Shown: positions 32,465 to 40,853 of the stretch, piece by piece | Layout of the letters: the number at the start of each line of letters is the position of its first letter | How positions within the stretch are numbered: position 1 is the first letter of the stretch | From: Streptomyces amritsarensis | GTDB lineage: Bacteria > Actinomycetota > Actinomycetes > Streptomycetales > Streptomycetaceae | Direction: 5' to 3' | Assembly: GCF_001953875.1 (NCBI RefSeq) | Contig: NZ_MQUR01000046.1 | Location: 1 to 56,495, forward strand | DNA length: 56,495 nucleotides | The notes under the pieces: model-generated | Databases searched by the model: none | What the model saw: the letters and a program-made list of their open reading frames with translations, nothing else | What the model was told of the DNA's origin: nothing | Made by a program: the position numbers and the translations under genes

Positions 32465-33407
32465 ATGACCAAAGGTGGCAGCGGCGGCAAGCACTACGGT
32501 GCGTGCTGGCGGCCTGTCGCGCCCGGCGGCTACGTCGCGCTGGGGGGCGTCATGTCGGAGAACACCCACGACAAGCCCGCGCTGACGGACGTGGTGTGTG
32601 TGCGGGAGGACCTCACGCACATGGCGGACCTGAAGTGGATCTACGAGGACAAGGGCACCGGCGCCAAGGACTACTTCAGCGTGTGGGCGAACCAGGTGCC
32701 GCCCGCCTACCAGGACGGACGCGACGGCGGCCACCGGGCGCAGGTCGCGCCGAACACCTTCACGGCGGCATCCAGCTGGGACGAGCCCTCGCCAGGGGCG
32801 CCGGAGCGGCGGGTGCTGTGCATCGAGATGCCGGTGGAGGAAAAGCCGCCCGGGCGGCTTTCCGAAGCTGACCGGCAGGGTGCGGCCGGCCGACCGGACG
32901 CCGGCGACGACGGTCAACGTGGTGTGGGTGCCGTTCATGGCCGTGAAGGACGACGACAAGTCGGCGTCCTGGAAGCTCGCCAACTCCCCGTTCTACCGGA
33001 TCGAACGGCGGGCCTCGTGGTACATGCACCGGTTCTCCAACAACACGACCAGCGCCTCGCAGTCCATCTCGGAAACGGTGACGGTAGGCGTCGAGAAGGA
33101 CAGGAGCGACACCTTCAGCGCTGAAGTCGGCATCTCCGTCAGCGCACAGGTGGGCGTCAGCTCAGGCGTCGCCAGCGCCTCGGTCACCACCACCTACAGC
33201 CTGGCGCTGGGGTACTCCCGCAGCACCGCCACCAAGAACCTTGAACACAAGTCGGTGACCCACAATCTGACGGTGCCCCCGAACAAGGCGGCCGCCATGT
33301 GGGTCGGCGACCACACCATCCAGGTCACCCGCCAGGACGGCACCCGCGTCGGCACTCCCCTCACCTTCCACGGAGACAGTACCCACTTCGACGAGTTCCC
33401 CGACTAA
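32465..33407 (+). pseudogene. Vps62-like / insecticidal-toxin-like protein, frameshifted
   Basis: The first frame (from ATG 32465) reads GACWRPVAPGGYVALGGV, then KPALTDVVCVREDLTH and LCIEMPVEE, matching Vps62/crystal-toxin-type proteins. Near 32840-32870 the sense frame moves by one. It continues as FPKLTGRVRPADRTP, then VNVVWVPFMAVKDDDKSASW, and a Ser/Thr-rich section (NNTTSASQSISETVTVGVE, FSAEVGISVSAQVGVSS) to the stop at 33407. The second half shows the alternating pattern of a beta-pore domain. The N-terminus seems clipped relative to relatives. The single shift could be a sequencing error or true loss. It lies a kilobase from a secreted protein of similar texture. Confidence 0.65.
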
Positions 33408-33705
33408 CCGGGCGCGGCAGGCCCACCGGCCCGCCCGACGTTGCCGCGGCCGAAGGTCCTCGCCCGCGGCAAGCCGGCGCCGACGCGCCCCCTCCCGGCT
33501 GGGAGACCGGGCATCGCGCCGCAGGCCCGCAGGATCCCCGCTGACGCGGGCGGTCCGGTCGGGCAGGCCGGTCGGGCGGGCGGGCGGGCGGGGGCACCGG
33601 AGGCTGCTGCAAGGGGGCCCGTCCGCCGCACGCGGCCTGTACCGGCCTGGTGGTGCATCCCGTACGGGTCGGGGGTCAAGATCTGCGCGGATACCGGAAG
33701 GCAGG
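33408..33705. other. Non-coding, G/C-skewed spacer
   Basis: About 300 bases with low-complexity GGGCGGGCGGGC around 33573-33595. No gene, promoter or repeat could be identified with confidence. Confidence 0.5.
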
Positions 33706-33930
33706 GTGAAGGCGCCCAGGGTGACGGTCAGGACCGAGACCGACGGTGTGCGCGTGGTCGTCTGCTCCGGCGAGTTCGACCTGGACACCATCGGGCTGCT
33801 GATCGAGGCCTGCGACGCCGCGCCGGCCTCGCCCGCTCTGCTGGTCATCGACGTCCGGGAGCTGGCATTCGCGGATTCCAGCTTCCTCAACGCCCTCATC
33901 CGCCTGCGTAAGACCCGTCCTCTCGCCGTC
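33706..33930 (+). pseudogene. STAS-domain anti-anti-sigma-like gene, truncated
   Basis: GTG 33706 opens MKAPRVTVRTETDGVRVVVC, then GEFDLDTIGLLIEAC and a STAS core LLVIDVRELAFADSSFLNAL. The phosphorylatable Ser of SpoIIAA-type antagonists would lie in the ADSS segment. After RLRKTRPL (about residue 72) the similarity stops, and the frame runs into Pro-rich sequence where the neighbouring transposase fragment begins in another frame. The C-terminal third of the STAS fold is therefore missing. Confidence 0.7.
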
Positions 33931-33931
33931 C

Positions 33932-34343
33932 GAGGCCCACTCCCCTGTCGAGCAGACCCTCGGCCGGACCTGCCCGAAGATCCGCACCCCCGAGGCGACG
34001 GACCGCTGGACCTGGCCGGCCCTCGCGGCCTACACCCAACTGCGACTGGCCCGGCCACTGGCAGCCGACCGACGTCGCTTATGGAAAAGGCCCGTCTCCC
34101 CAGGCAGGCTGACCCCGGCACGTGTCCGCCGCGACTTCCGGCACATCCGCCCCAAGACCGTCTGCCCCGCCCCGGCACCGAAAACCACCCGCCCCGGTCC
34201 CGGACGACCTCCCGGCCGAAAGAACACCCGGCCCACCCCGCGACACGACATCCACACACCCCCCGCAAGACGAGCCACACCACGTCTCGAAACAAGAAGC
34301 CGACCACTCCACGACCTCGCCGCACAGGCTGAAAATCAAGCTA
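33932..34343 (+). pseudogene. Transposase C-terminal remnant (IS701/NF041680-like)
   Basis: The plus frame reads SPVEQTLGRTCPKIRTPEAT, then DRWTWPALAAYTQLRLARPL, LTPARVRRDFRHIRPKTV and PGPGRPPGRKNTRP. This is the conserved tail of a common actinobacterial DDE transposase, with its Glu-containing helix at the very start. No N-terminal two-thirds is present. It abuts the broken STAS gene, so an insertion or its later deletion probably removed the STAS end. Confidence 0.75.
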
Positions 34344-34366
34344 GGCCATGTATCGAAAGTGGATCT
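34341..34366 (+). repeat. IS-end-like repeat, copy 1
   Basis: CTAGGCCATGTATCGAAAGT and the six bases after it match 22 of 26 positions of the copy at 35121-35146 in the same orientation. It lies at the end of the transposase remnant. The (G)GGCGTGT... type of sequence resembles Streptomyces IS termini. Confidence 0.6.
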
Positions 34367-34612
34367 TGGGCTGTGGCCGTTCACCGTTCACGAGTCAGGG
34401 ACTTTTCGGTTGCCGGAGCTCCGTGCGTCTGTAGGTGCCGCCTGAGCCGTACGTCCGGTACTGCGGAGCGGTGAGGGTGATTCGACCTGCCAGCGGGAGG
34501 CGAATACACGCAAATGCATACTGGTGCGGCAAGAATAGGCTCGTTCTATGCAAATCGGTCACGCCAGTGCCCGGGCGCTCACGGGCGGCCGAGCACCGAT
34601 AGGAGCCTCCTC

Positions 34613-34918
34613 ATGGCAGACGTCAAGGTCGGGCTGTACGTATACGTCGAGGCCAAGCCCGGCAAGGAGGAAGAGGTCGCCGACTTTCTCCGCAAGGGCT
34701 TTGATCTTGTGCAGGAGGAGCCCGACACCGTCGCCTGGTTCGCCGTGCGCCTGAGCGCGACCGCCTTCGCGATCTTCGACGCCTTCCCCAGCGACTCCGC
34801 ACGTCAGACCCATCTCAACGGCCGGCTGGGCAAGGCCTTGATGGAACGAGCCAGCGATCTGTTTTCCCAGCCGCCTTCCATCGAGCGACTCGACGTTCTC
34901 GCCCACAAACTGCCCTGA
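34613..34918 (+). CDS. Antibiotic-biosynthesis-monooxygenase (ABM) domain protein
   Basis: A 101-residue ferredoxin-like ABM-fold protein, beginning VKVGLYVYVEAKPGKEEEVA, with VAWFAVRLSATAFAIFDAFP in the middle strand pair. Such dimeric proteins include quinol monooxygenases and haem-degrading enzymes, but many have no known reaction. ATG 34613 follows AGGAG by six bases. An ATG 99 bases earlier, after GGGAGG, would add an extension. The upstream region is unusually A/T-rich (CGCAAATGCATACTG). The gene lies between two copies of an IS-end-like repeat. Confidence 0.82.
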   Translation: MADVKVGLYVYVEAKPGKEEEVADFLRKGFDLVQEEPDTVAWFAVRLSATAFAIFDAFPSDSARQTHLNGRLGKALMERASDLFSQPPSIERLDVLAHKLP

Positions 34919-35120
34919 AGACCGGACGCGGCTGGCCGGCCCGGCGTGTTCCCCATCTCGCACTCTCTGACCACTCTCGGCCTGCCGCGCAACGTTGACG
35001 GGCGGGGTGAATCTGGCGCGTCGCACGGGCGGGTCCTTCACCGTCGTGTACGTCCAGTAAGCGATGCGGTTCCTCCGAAGTCGTGCGTACGGGGCACGAC
35101 TTCGCCTCGGCCGCGCCCGC

Positions 35121-35146
35121 CTAGGGCGTGTATCGGAAGTTGATCT
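35121..35146 (+). repeat. IS-end-like repeat, copy 2
   Basis: CTAGGGCGTGTATCGGAAGT plus six bases, direct repeat of 34341-34366. The two copies bracket the ABM gene at about 780 bases distance. Confidence 0.6.
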
Positions 35147-35148
35147 CA

Positions 35149-35622
35149 TCAGGTGTCGAGTGGAAGTTCCAGCAGTTCCTCAGGAGGCAGGAAACCGGAG
35201 CGCCGATACAGAGGGGTGCTGCGCTCTGACGGCCATACGATCAAGCCCTCGAGGCTGGCGCTACGTGAGTGCTGCTTCAGCGCCTCCAGGAGTGCGGAGC
35301 CAGCCCCTTTGTTCCGTTGTGACGGCATGACGAAGAAGTTCGTGACATAGCCGACCGGGTTGTTGTCGCCGTAGGGCTCCGGCATCCTCTCCACCAGACA
35401 GAGGAAGACGTGTCCGCAGATTTTGCCCTCGGTCTCCGCGACCCAAGCCAACCAGTGGCCATCGCTGAGCCGGGTGCGGATCCAATGCTCGGCCTCTTCC
35501 AGGAGCCGAGCAGGAGCTGGCGGTTGCCCTTCGTAGTCCTCCTGCTTGAACATCCAACGTAGTTCGGCCAAGGTCCGCGAATCGGCGGGCCGGGCCGGAC
35601 GCACGATGAGGTCTGTCGTCAT
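35149..35622 (-). CDS. GNAT-family N-acetyltransferase
   Basis: A 157-residue GNAT. It starts with DLIVRPARPADSRTLAELRW, has the acetyl-CoA-binding MPSQRNKGAGSALLEALKQH (motif A, R/Q-x-x-G-x-G/A) near residue 113, and ends YRRSGFLPPEELLELPL. The substrate is unknown. ATG 35622 is chosen from family length. A Shine-Dalgarno-like AGGAG is somewhat far upstream. Its stop is only three bases from the downstream IS-end-like repeat, and its start is 54 bases from a decayed IS5 transposase. Confidence 0.85.
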   Translation of the reverse strand: MTTDLIVRPARPADSRTLAELRWMFKQEDYEGQPPAPARLLEEAEHWIRTRLSDGHWLAWVAETEGKICGHVFLCLVERMPEPYGDNNPVGYVTNFFVMPSQRNKGAGSALLEALKQHSRSASLEGLIVWPSERSTPLYRRSGFLPPEELLELPLDT

Positions 35623-35675
35623 GGGGGCGAGCTTCACTCCTGCAGCACGGTTGGGCAAACCGATTACCGCGCCGG

Positions 35676-36560
35676 TCACAGCCACTCGTTGATGGCCGCA
35701 ACGAGGACGGTCGCCTCATAGCGGACCGCGAGCTTGTCGTATCTCGTGGCCACCGCCCAATTCCTCTTGAGGCGGTTGATGCCGCTCTCGACTGCGTAGC
35801 GCTCCTTGTGGGCCTCCGACTCGAACTTCGGCGGTCGGCCGCCGTGTGAGGCGCGTTTCTTGCGGTTGCGGGCCTGTCAGCCTTGTCTGGGACCGTGCAC
35901 CGGATGCCACGTCGACGCAGATAGGAGCGGTTCTTGCGGGAAGCGTAGGCCTTGTCGGCCCGTACCCGGCGGGGACGAACGCGCGGTCTGCCCAGCCCCA
36001 GCCGCGCGACCCGGATGCGTCCCAGAACGACCTCGAACTGCGGGGAATCGCCGCGCTGCCCGGCCGTGATCACGATCGACATGGGCTTCTGGCCCTGCTT
36101 GACAGCGAGGTACAGCTTGGTGGTCAGGCCGCCGCGCGAGCGTCCGAGCCCATGGTCGGCCGGCTCGCTGGCGACACCGCCGGGAGGGCTCCTTCTGCAG
36201 ATCCCCCTTTTCCGAGCCCCGGCGGCGTGCTGTTGGACCCGGCACACCGTGGAGTCGACGTCAATGTCCCAGGTGATCAGGTCCTTCGCGTCCGCGCGGG
36301 CCTGAAGTGCGGCGGAGATCCACTGCCACGTGCCATCGCGTTGCCAACGCCGGAACAGGTCGTAGACCCTGCCCCACGGCCCGTACCCGGCAGGTACATC
36401 CCGCCAGGGGATGCCGGTGCGGACCCGAAACCGTATGCCGTCGATCAGCTGCCGCAGAGGCCAGACGGGCGGCCGTCCCGCCTTGTGCCCTTCGGCAACA
36501 ACGGCTCCAACACAGCCCACTGCTCGTCCGTGAGATCCCCCGACGGCGGCGCCGCGCTCT
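35676..36560 (-). pseudogene. IS5-family transposase A, two frameshifts
   Basis: The minus strand gives LTDEQWAVLEPLLPKGTRRD. After a one-base shift near 36475 it gives RPPVWPLRQLIDGIRFRVRT, then ITWDIDVDSTVCRVQQHAAG with the first catalytic Asp, GGLTTKLYLAVKQGQKP, and ADKAYASRKNRSYLRRRGI with the second Asp. After another one-base loss near 35877 comes GINRLKRNWAVATRYDKLAV with the catalytic Glu region, ending INEWL and the stop at 35676. The copy is nearly full length but inactive unless frameshifting occurs. Confidence 0.85.
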
Positions 36561-36564
36561 GAGA

Positions 36565-36666
36565 GGGCGGTTCGTGAGTCTTTGAGCGGCTCTGCCATCG
36601 CCTGATGGTGTGGGTGCGCGGCGGGACCCGCCGGTCCGCAGGCGCTCGCCTGCTGGTGTGATGATG
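36565..36666 (+). repeat. About 100-base direct repeat, copy A
   Basis: It matches 37359-37459 at roughly nine bases in ten with one indel, from GGGCGGTTCGTGA to the shared end GGTGTGATGATG. It lies between the N-terminus of transposase A and the SUKH gene. Copy B is the upstream region of transposase B, so copy A is probably a solo left end of the same element. Confidence 0.8.
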
Positions 36667-36787
36667 TTCCCAAGACCTACGGGCCTTCGACACGCCAGCG
36701 GCATGACCTCGGACGAGTCGCCGAAGGTGGAGAACCGGTTCCCAAGCGAGGCCACGACTGGCTGGACTACGAAAGATGAGAGAAACC

Positions 36788-37312
36788 ATGACCGCCCTTG
36801 AGCGACTTCGACACCTCATGCAGCCGTCGAGTATGGGGACCTTCATCGACTGGGACGACATCGCGGTGGCGTACGGCACCCGATTCCCGTCCGATTACAG
36901 GAACTTCCTGTCCGTCTACGGCAGCGGTGAAATCGACGGAATGCTGGCCGTCTTCGCTCCGAGCGTGGATCCTCATACTCCTTCCCGTCACACCTCAAGG
37001 CTTCCGGCGGATGTTCTCGACCTGCCGGAGGTCAACGAGTGGAACGACCCGCTGCACGCCGAGCTTTACGGCCCGGCGGACATCATGGTCTGGGGGGAGA
37101 CAGTCGAAGCGGACGTACTGGGCTGGATCACGAGCAGCCACGAACCCGGCACCTGGCCTGTGGCTGTCTATACGCACGGAGGTGAGTGGACGGTCTACGA
37201 CTGCACCATGACGGAATTCCTGCTGCAGCTCCTCACTGGAGAATTCGACGGGAACCCGACAGGGCTGACGCGTCTGTACGGAAAGGGTAGCGCGGAGTTC
37301 ACCACCGGCTGA
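36788..37312 (+). CDS. SMI1/KNR4 (SUKH) family protein
   Basis: A 174-residue SUKH-fold protein. The N-terminal motif IDWDDIAVAYGTRFPSDYRN leads into FLSVYGSGEIDGMLAVFAP, then a Trp/Glu-rich centre (VNEWNDPLHAEL and GWITSSHEPGTWPV) and a final helix EFLLQLLTGEF. SUKH proteins commonly act as immunity proteins to nuclease or deaminase toxins. No full toxin partner is adjacent; the nearest toxin-like genes are the remnants at 30-33 kb. ATG 36788 is preferred over 36776. It lies between the two copies of a 100-base repeat. Confidence 0.82.
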   Translation: MTALERLRHLMQPSSMGTFIDWDDIAVAYGTRFPSDYRNFLSVYGSGEIDGMLAVFAPSVDPHTPSRHTSRLPADVLDLPEVNEWNDPLHAELYGPADIMVWGETVEADVLGWITSSHEPGTWPVAVYTHGGEWTVYDCTMTEFLLQLLTGEFDGNPTGLTRLYGKGSAEFTTG

Positions 37313-37358
37313 CAGGTCAGGGCACCGGAGTAGGACACTGTCTCCAGAGCTTCTCAGC

Positions 37359-37459
37359 GGGCGGTTCGTGACTTTTGAGCGACTCTGTCGTCGCCTGATG
37401 GTGTGGGTGCAGGGCGGAACCCGCGGGTCCGCAGGCGCTCGTCTGCTGGTGTGATGATG
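37359..37459 (+). repeat. About 100-base direct repeat, copy B
   Basis: Upstream sequence of transposase B, matching copy A at 36565-36666. It ends 11 bases before ATG 37471 and probably contains the left end and promoter of the element. Confidence 0.8.
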
Positions 37460-37470
37460 CGCGTGAATGC

Positions 37471-38242
37471 ATGCCCTATCCCAGCGACTTAACCCAGGCG
37501 CAGTGGGCTCTGATCGAGCCGGTGATCACGGCGTGGAAGGACCGGCACCGCTCGGTCAGCGGTCATCAGGGGGCCTACGCGATGCGGGAGATCGTGAACG
37601 CGATCCTCTATCAGGGCCGGACCGGCTGCCAGTGGGCCTACCTCCCGCACGACCTCCCGCCGAAGAGCGCGCTGCCAGGTACGTGAGAAGGCCCGTCGGT
37701 TAGAGGACCCGACCCTGGAGGTCCTGGACACCCAGAGTATCCACGCCGCCGCCGGGATCCCTGCCTCCACGACCGGCCGGGATCCGGCGAAGAGGGTCCC
37801 GGGCCGCAAGCGGGGGCTGGCCGTGGACGTGCTCGGCCTGGTCATCGCGGTGGTCGTTCTCGCCGCGAGCGCGCACGACAACGCCGCGGGCGTCGCTTTG
37901 CTGGACCAGGTCGCCGAGCACACCGGCGGAACCGTCGAGAAGGCGCTGGTCGATCAGGGCTTCAAGAACCAGGTCGTCGCTCATGGGGCCGGCCTGGGCA
38001 TCGACGTCGAGATCGTCGTACGCAATCCGCAGGAGACGGGGTTCGTTCCGCAGCCGAAGCGGTGGAGGGTCGAGCAGACTTACGGGATCCTGATACTGCA
38101 CCGGCGTCTGGTCCGCGACTACGAGCACCGCCCGGCCTCTCCGCCTCCCGCGCCTACTGGGCGATGACCCACGTCATTGGCCCGCCGCCTCACCGGCGCG
38201 AACACCCCCACCTGGCGTGAAACACAGGCGGTGGCCGTGTGA
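37471..38242 (+). pseudogene. IS5-family transposase B, internally deleted
   Basis: ATG 37471 gives MPYPSDLTQAQWALIEPVI and continues to CQWAYLPHDLPPKSA. There the sequence jumps to CQVREKARRLEDPTLEVLD, losing about 20 residues normally between and changing frame (near 37670). The second part carries the first catalytic Asp (VLDTQSIHAAAG), KRGLAVDVLGLVIAVVVLAA, KALVDQGFKNQVV with another Asp, and the Glu region WRVEQTYGILILHRRLVRDY. Further indels near 38142 and 38178 are needed to reach the natural stop at 38240-38242. Confidence 0.85.
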
Positions 38243-38541
38243 ACATCCAGCCCCTGCTCGATGCGCTCGGCATCCAGGAGGAAGCCGCACGGGCCCTGAC
38301 CAACGACCTCCGCACCCGGATCGGCGAACTGCAAGACCGCCTGCGGGAGGCCGAGACCCACCTCGAACACCTCGCGATCACGCGGAAGACCGTCACCGCA
38401 CTCGCGGACCGGCTCCCGGCCGCCTCGCCGGACCTGCCCGAGCACCCGGACTACCCCCGCATCCGCGCCAAGCTGAAAGGCCTGGTCAAGCTCGACATCC
38501 TCACCGAGGCCGACACCGGCAACTTCACCAAGAAGCAGTAG
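38239..38541 (+). CDS. Coiled-coil accessory ORF of the IS5 element
   Basis: A 100-residue intact protein. GTG 38239 overlaps the reconstructed transposase stop (GTGA), so it appears to be a second, coupled gene of the insertion element. Residues about 20-65 form a charged coiled coil (LRTRIGELQDRLREAETHLE), followed by a short C-terminal helical unit (RIRAKLKGLVKLDIL). The family is common in Streptomyces next to transposases. The role is unknown; it may assist or regulate transposition. Confidence 0.7.
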   Translation: MNIQPLLDALGIQEEAARALTNDLRTRIGELQDRLREAETHLEHLAITRKTVTALADRLPAASPDLPEHPDYPRIRAKLKGLVKLDILTEADTGNFTKKQ

Positions 38542-38884
38542 CCGACCGGGTTTCGCGACGAGCAACTCCGCCCAGCTCCACCCGGAAGCAGACATCGGCT
38601 CACGAACCACCCTCTGAGGGCTGGACGAGTGTGGCGTACGCCGTCGTTCCCGGCCAAAGCCTGCCACCCGGCTTCATCATCACCTCGCGGTTCGAGGTAC
38701 CCACCTTGAACGAGCCGGGCGCGCTGCCGGGTGCAACCCGCTGGGGCAGCCCGATGCTCGGGGCGAACCTCCGCTTCGTCGTCTCCACGATCCGTACCGG
38801 CGTCGTGACGAGTTCGGGGTTCTCGGCGCCGGACGGCATCCCGCAGTCGTGAGCGGCTGACCGGCACCTGCGTATGGCGACCTC
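38542..38884. other. Gap with no confident gene
   Basis: It lies between the IS accessory ORF and the DHA2 transporter. A minus frame at 38600-38839 reads SFKVGTSNREVMMKPGGRLW and PGTTAYATLVQP, which looks protein-like, but it lacks a ribosome binding site and a family match. It may be a secreted-protein remnant. Confidence 0.4.
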
Positions 38885-40504
38885 TCAGGTCTTCCGTCCG
38901 CCGGGCCTCTCGGTGGCGGCCGCGGAGTCCTCGGTGTAGTAGCCCTGGAGGAGTTCCCGCTCAGCGTCCCGGTGCGGGAAGAGGAAGAAGATCAGCAGTG
39001 CGCCCAGGGCGATCGCGGCCAGGCCGACGGTGTACGCCGAGTCGTCGCCGTGGAGGAACGACTGGCGTGCTGCCGCGACGATCTGTTCGGCGTACTCGGG
39101 GTGCTGCTGGGCGACCTGCTCGGCGGAGGCGAACGACTTCGTCAGCTCGCTCTGGACCTGGTCCGACACGTTTGTGCTCTCGGGGGAGGCGGCGATCGCC
39201 GCGCTGAAGGCGGAGGCGTAGCCGGCGGTGAGGAGTACCCCCATGATGGACTGCATGACGGCCCCGCCGAGGTCCCGTTGCAGGTCGGCGGTGCCCGAGG
39301 CCATGCCGGCCCGCCGCACGGGCACCGATCCGGTCAGCGAGTGGGATGCGGGTGTCCCTGCGAAGCCGGCGCCGGTTCCGATGAGTACATAAGCGAAGCC
39401 GATCTGCCAGTAGCTGCTGTCCTCGCCCCAGAACAGCAGCATCCACACGAAGGCGAGGAAGAGGAACGTGTAGCCGATCAGCAAGGTCGTGCGGGCGCCG
39501 CGTGTCTCGACCAGCTTCGCGGAGCGCGGTGCGACGAGCACGATCATCACGACGAGCGGGAGGATGGCGGCGCCGGCTTCGACGGGGTTGTACTCGAGCA
39601 CGTTCTGCAGGTACTGCTGGCTGATGAACGCCGACCCCATCATGGAGCCGTACACGATGATGCCCGCACATGCGGCGACCCAGAACATGCGCCGGCCGGC
39701 GATGTGGAGGTCGTACAGCGGGTTGGGGGCCCGTCGCTGACGCCAAGAGAACGACGCTCCGGCGACCAGGGCGATCACGACGAGGCCGGCGACGAGGTCC
39801 CCCTGGTCGGGAACGGCGGCGAAATTGATCGCCAGCACCAGTCCCGCGACCAGGAGGACGGACAGGATGCCGCCGAGGTTGTCCACCGGTTCCGCCGACT
39901 CGTTGGCGTGCGCGGGGACGAACAGCAGGGCCATGACGAGCGCGACCGCGGCGAGGGGCAGGGTGACCAGGAACACCGACCCCCAGTAGAAGCGTTCGAG
40001 CAGCGCGCCCGCGATCACGGGCCCGAGCAGGGAGATGCCGCCGCCCAGGGCCGACCACAGGGCGATCGCCTTCGTCCGGCCCGGTCCGGCCCACAGGGCG
40101 GTGATCAGGGCCAGGGTGGTCGGGTAGGCCATGCCGGCCGAGAGCCCGCCGAGGATGCGGGCCACCACGAGGACGGTGTCGTTCGGCGCGTACGCGGCGA
40201 GCACACAGGCGGGGACGGACAGAGCGGTACCGAGGAGCAGCAGCAGCTTGCGCCCGTAGCGGTCGCCGATCGCGCCCAGATAGAGCACCGATGCGGCGAG
40301 GCCGAGGGAGTACCCCACGGCGATCAGGTTCAGCGTGGTCTGGGACGAGTCGAAGGCCTTCCCGATCGCGGGCAGCGCCACGTTGGCCACCGACAGGTTC
40401 AAGTTGGCCACCGCCGCGACGACGATCAGGGAGGCCAGAACGAGCGGCGCACGCGCCGGGGCCTCGTGCGGAACGTCGATGCGAAGCGCGCCGCTTTTCG
40501 ACAT
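38885..40504 (-). CDS. DHA2-family (14-helix) MFS drug exporter
   Basis: A 539-residue exporter of the QacA/LfrA type. Helix 1 contains VVAAVANLNLSVANVALPAI. The A-motif loop is GAIGDRYGRKLLLLLG, and motif C in helix 5 reads ALGGGISLLGPVIAG, typical of antiporters. Fourteen hydrophobic segments fit the length. A large extracellular loop before the last helix (about 430-490) is polar. ATG 40504 has GGAGG seven bases upstream. It probably extrudes a lipophilic cation or antibiotic using the proton gradient. Confidence 0.9.
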   Translation of the reverse strand: MSKSGALRIDVPHEAPARAPLVLASLIVVAAVANLNLSVANVALPAIGKAFDSSQTTLNLIAVGYSLGLAASVLYLGAIGDRYGRKLLLLLGTALSVPACVLAAYAPNDTVLVVARILGGLSAGMAYPTTLALITALWAGPGRTKAIALWSALGGGISLLGPVIAGALLERFYWGSVFLVTLPLAAVALVMALLFVPAHANESAEPVDNLGGILSVLLVAGLVLAINFAAVPDQGDLVAGLVVIALVAGASFSWRQRRAPNPLYDLHIAGRRMFWVAACAGIIVYGSMMGSAFISQQYLQNVLEYNPVEAGAAILPLVVMIVLVAPRSAKLVETRGARTTLLIGYTFLFLAFVWMLLFWGEDSSYWQIGFAYVLIGTGAGFAGTPASHSLTGSVPVRRAGMASGTADLQRDLGGAVMQSIMGVLLTAGYASAFSAAIAASPESTNVSDQVQSELTKSFASAEQVAQQHPEYAEQIVAAARQSFLHGDDSAYTVGLAAIALGALLIFFLFPHRDAERELLQGYYTEDSAAATERPGGRKT

Positions 40505-40853
40505 GGAACCTCCGGGGCGATCTGTGGGCTTCGCGAGAGTCTTGCCTGATCCACCGTGTCGCACATCGCCCCATTGGGATGACACGCCCACCGTCTGTCG
40601 ACGCGACCCGGCCTCGGCGCATCGGTGGTGGGGCGCCCGGACGCCGACCCTGTGTGCGCAGGACGGCCCGTGCGCAAGCTCCGGGCTCCCGCACAAGGCA
40701 TGACGCGAGAGTCGGCCGGGTCCTTGGTCGAGGGGTCGGACGTGGGCCGGCGGCTGCGTGGAGGGGCGGACGGGGGGTGTGAGGGGAACCACTCGCCTAC
40801 CCTGTTCGTCACTCGCTACGAGCGTCTGATTTCCCAAGGTGAGGATGGTGGGG
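40505..40853. other. Divergent intergenic region
   Basis: Between the DHA2 exporter and the STAND pair. It must carry both promoters. No TetR- or MarR-type palindrome was obvious by eye, and no small gene with a ribosome binding site was found. Confidence 0.5.

Noticed and set aside
38600..38839. Minus-strand 79-codon frame with protein-like C-terminus
   Set aside because: No ribosome binding site and no confident family match; left as an unassigned gap.
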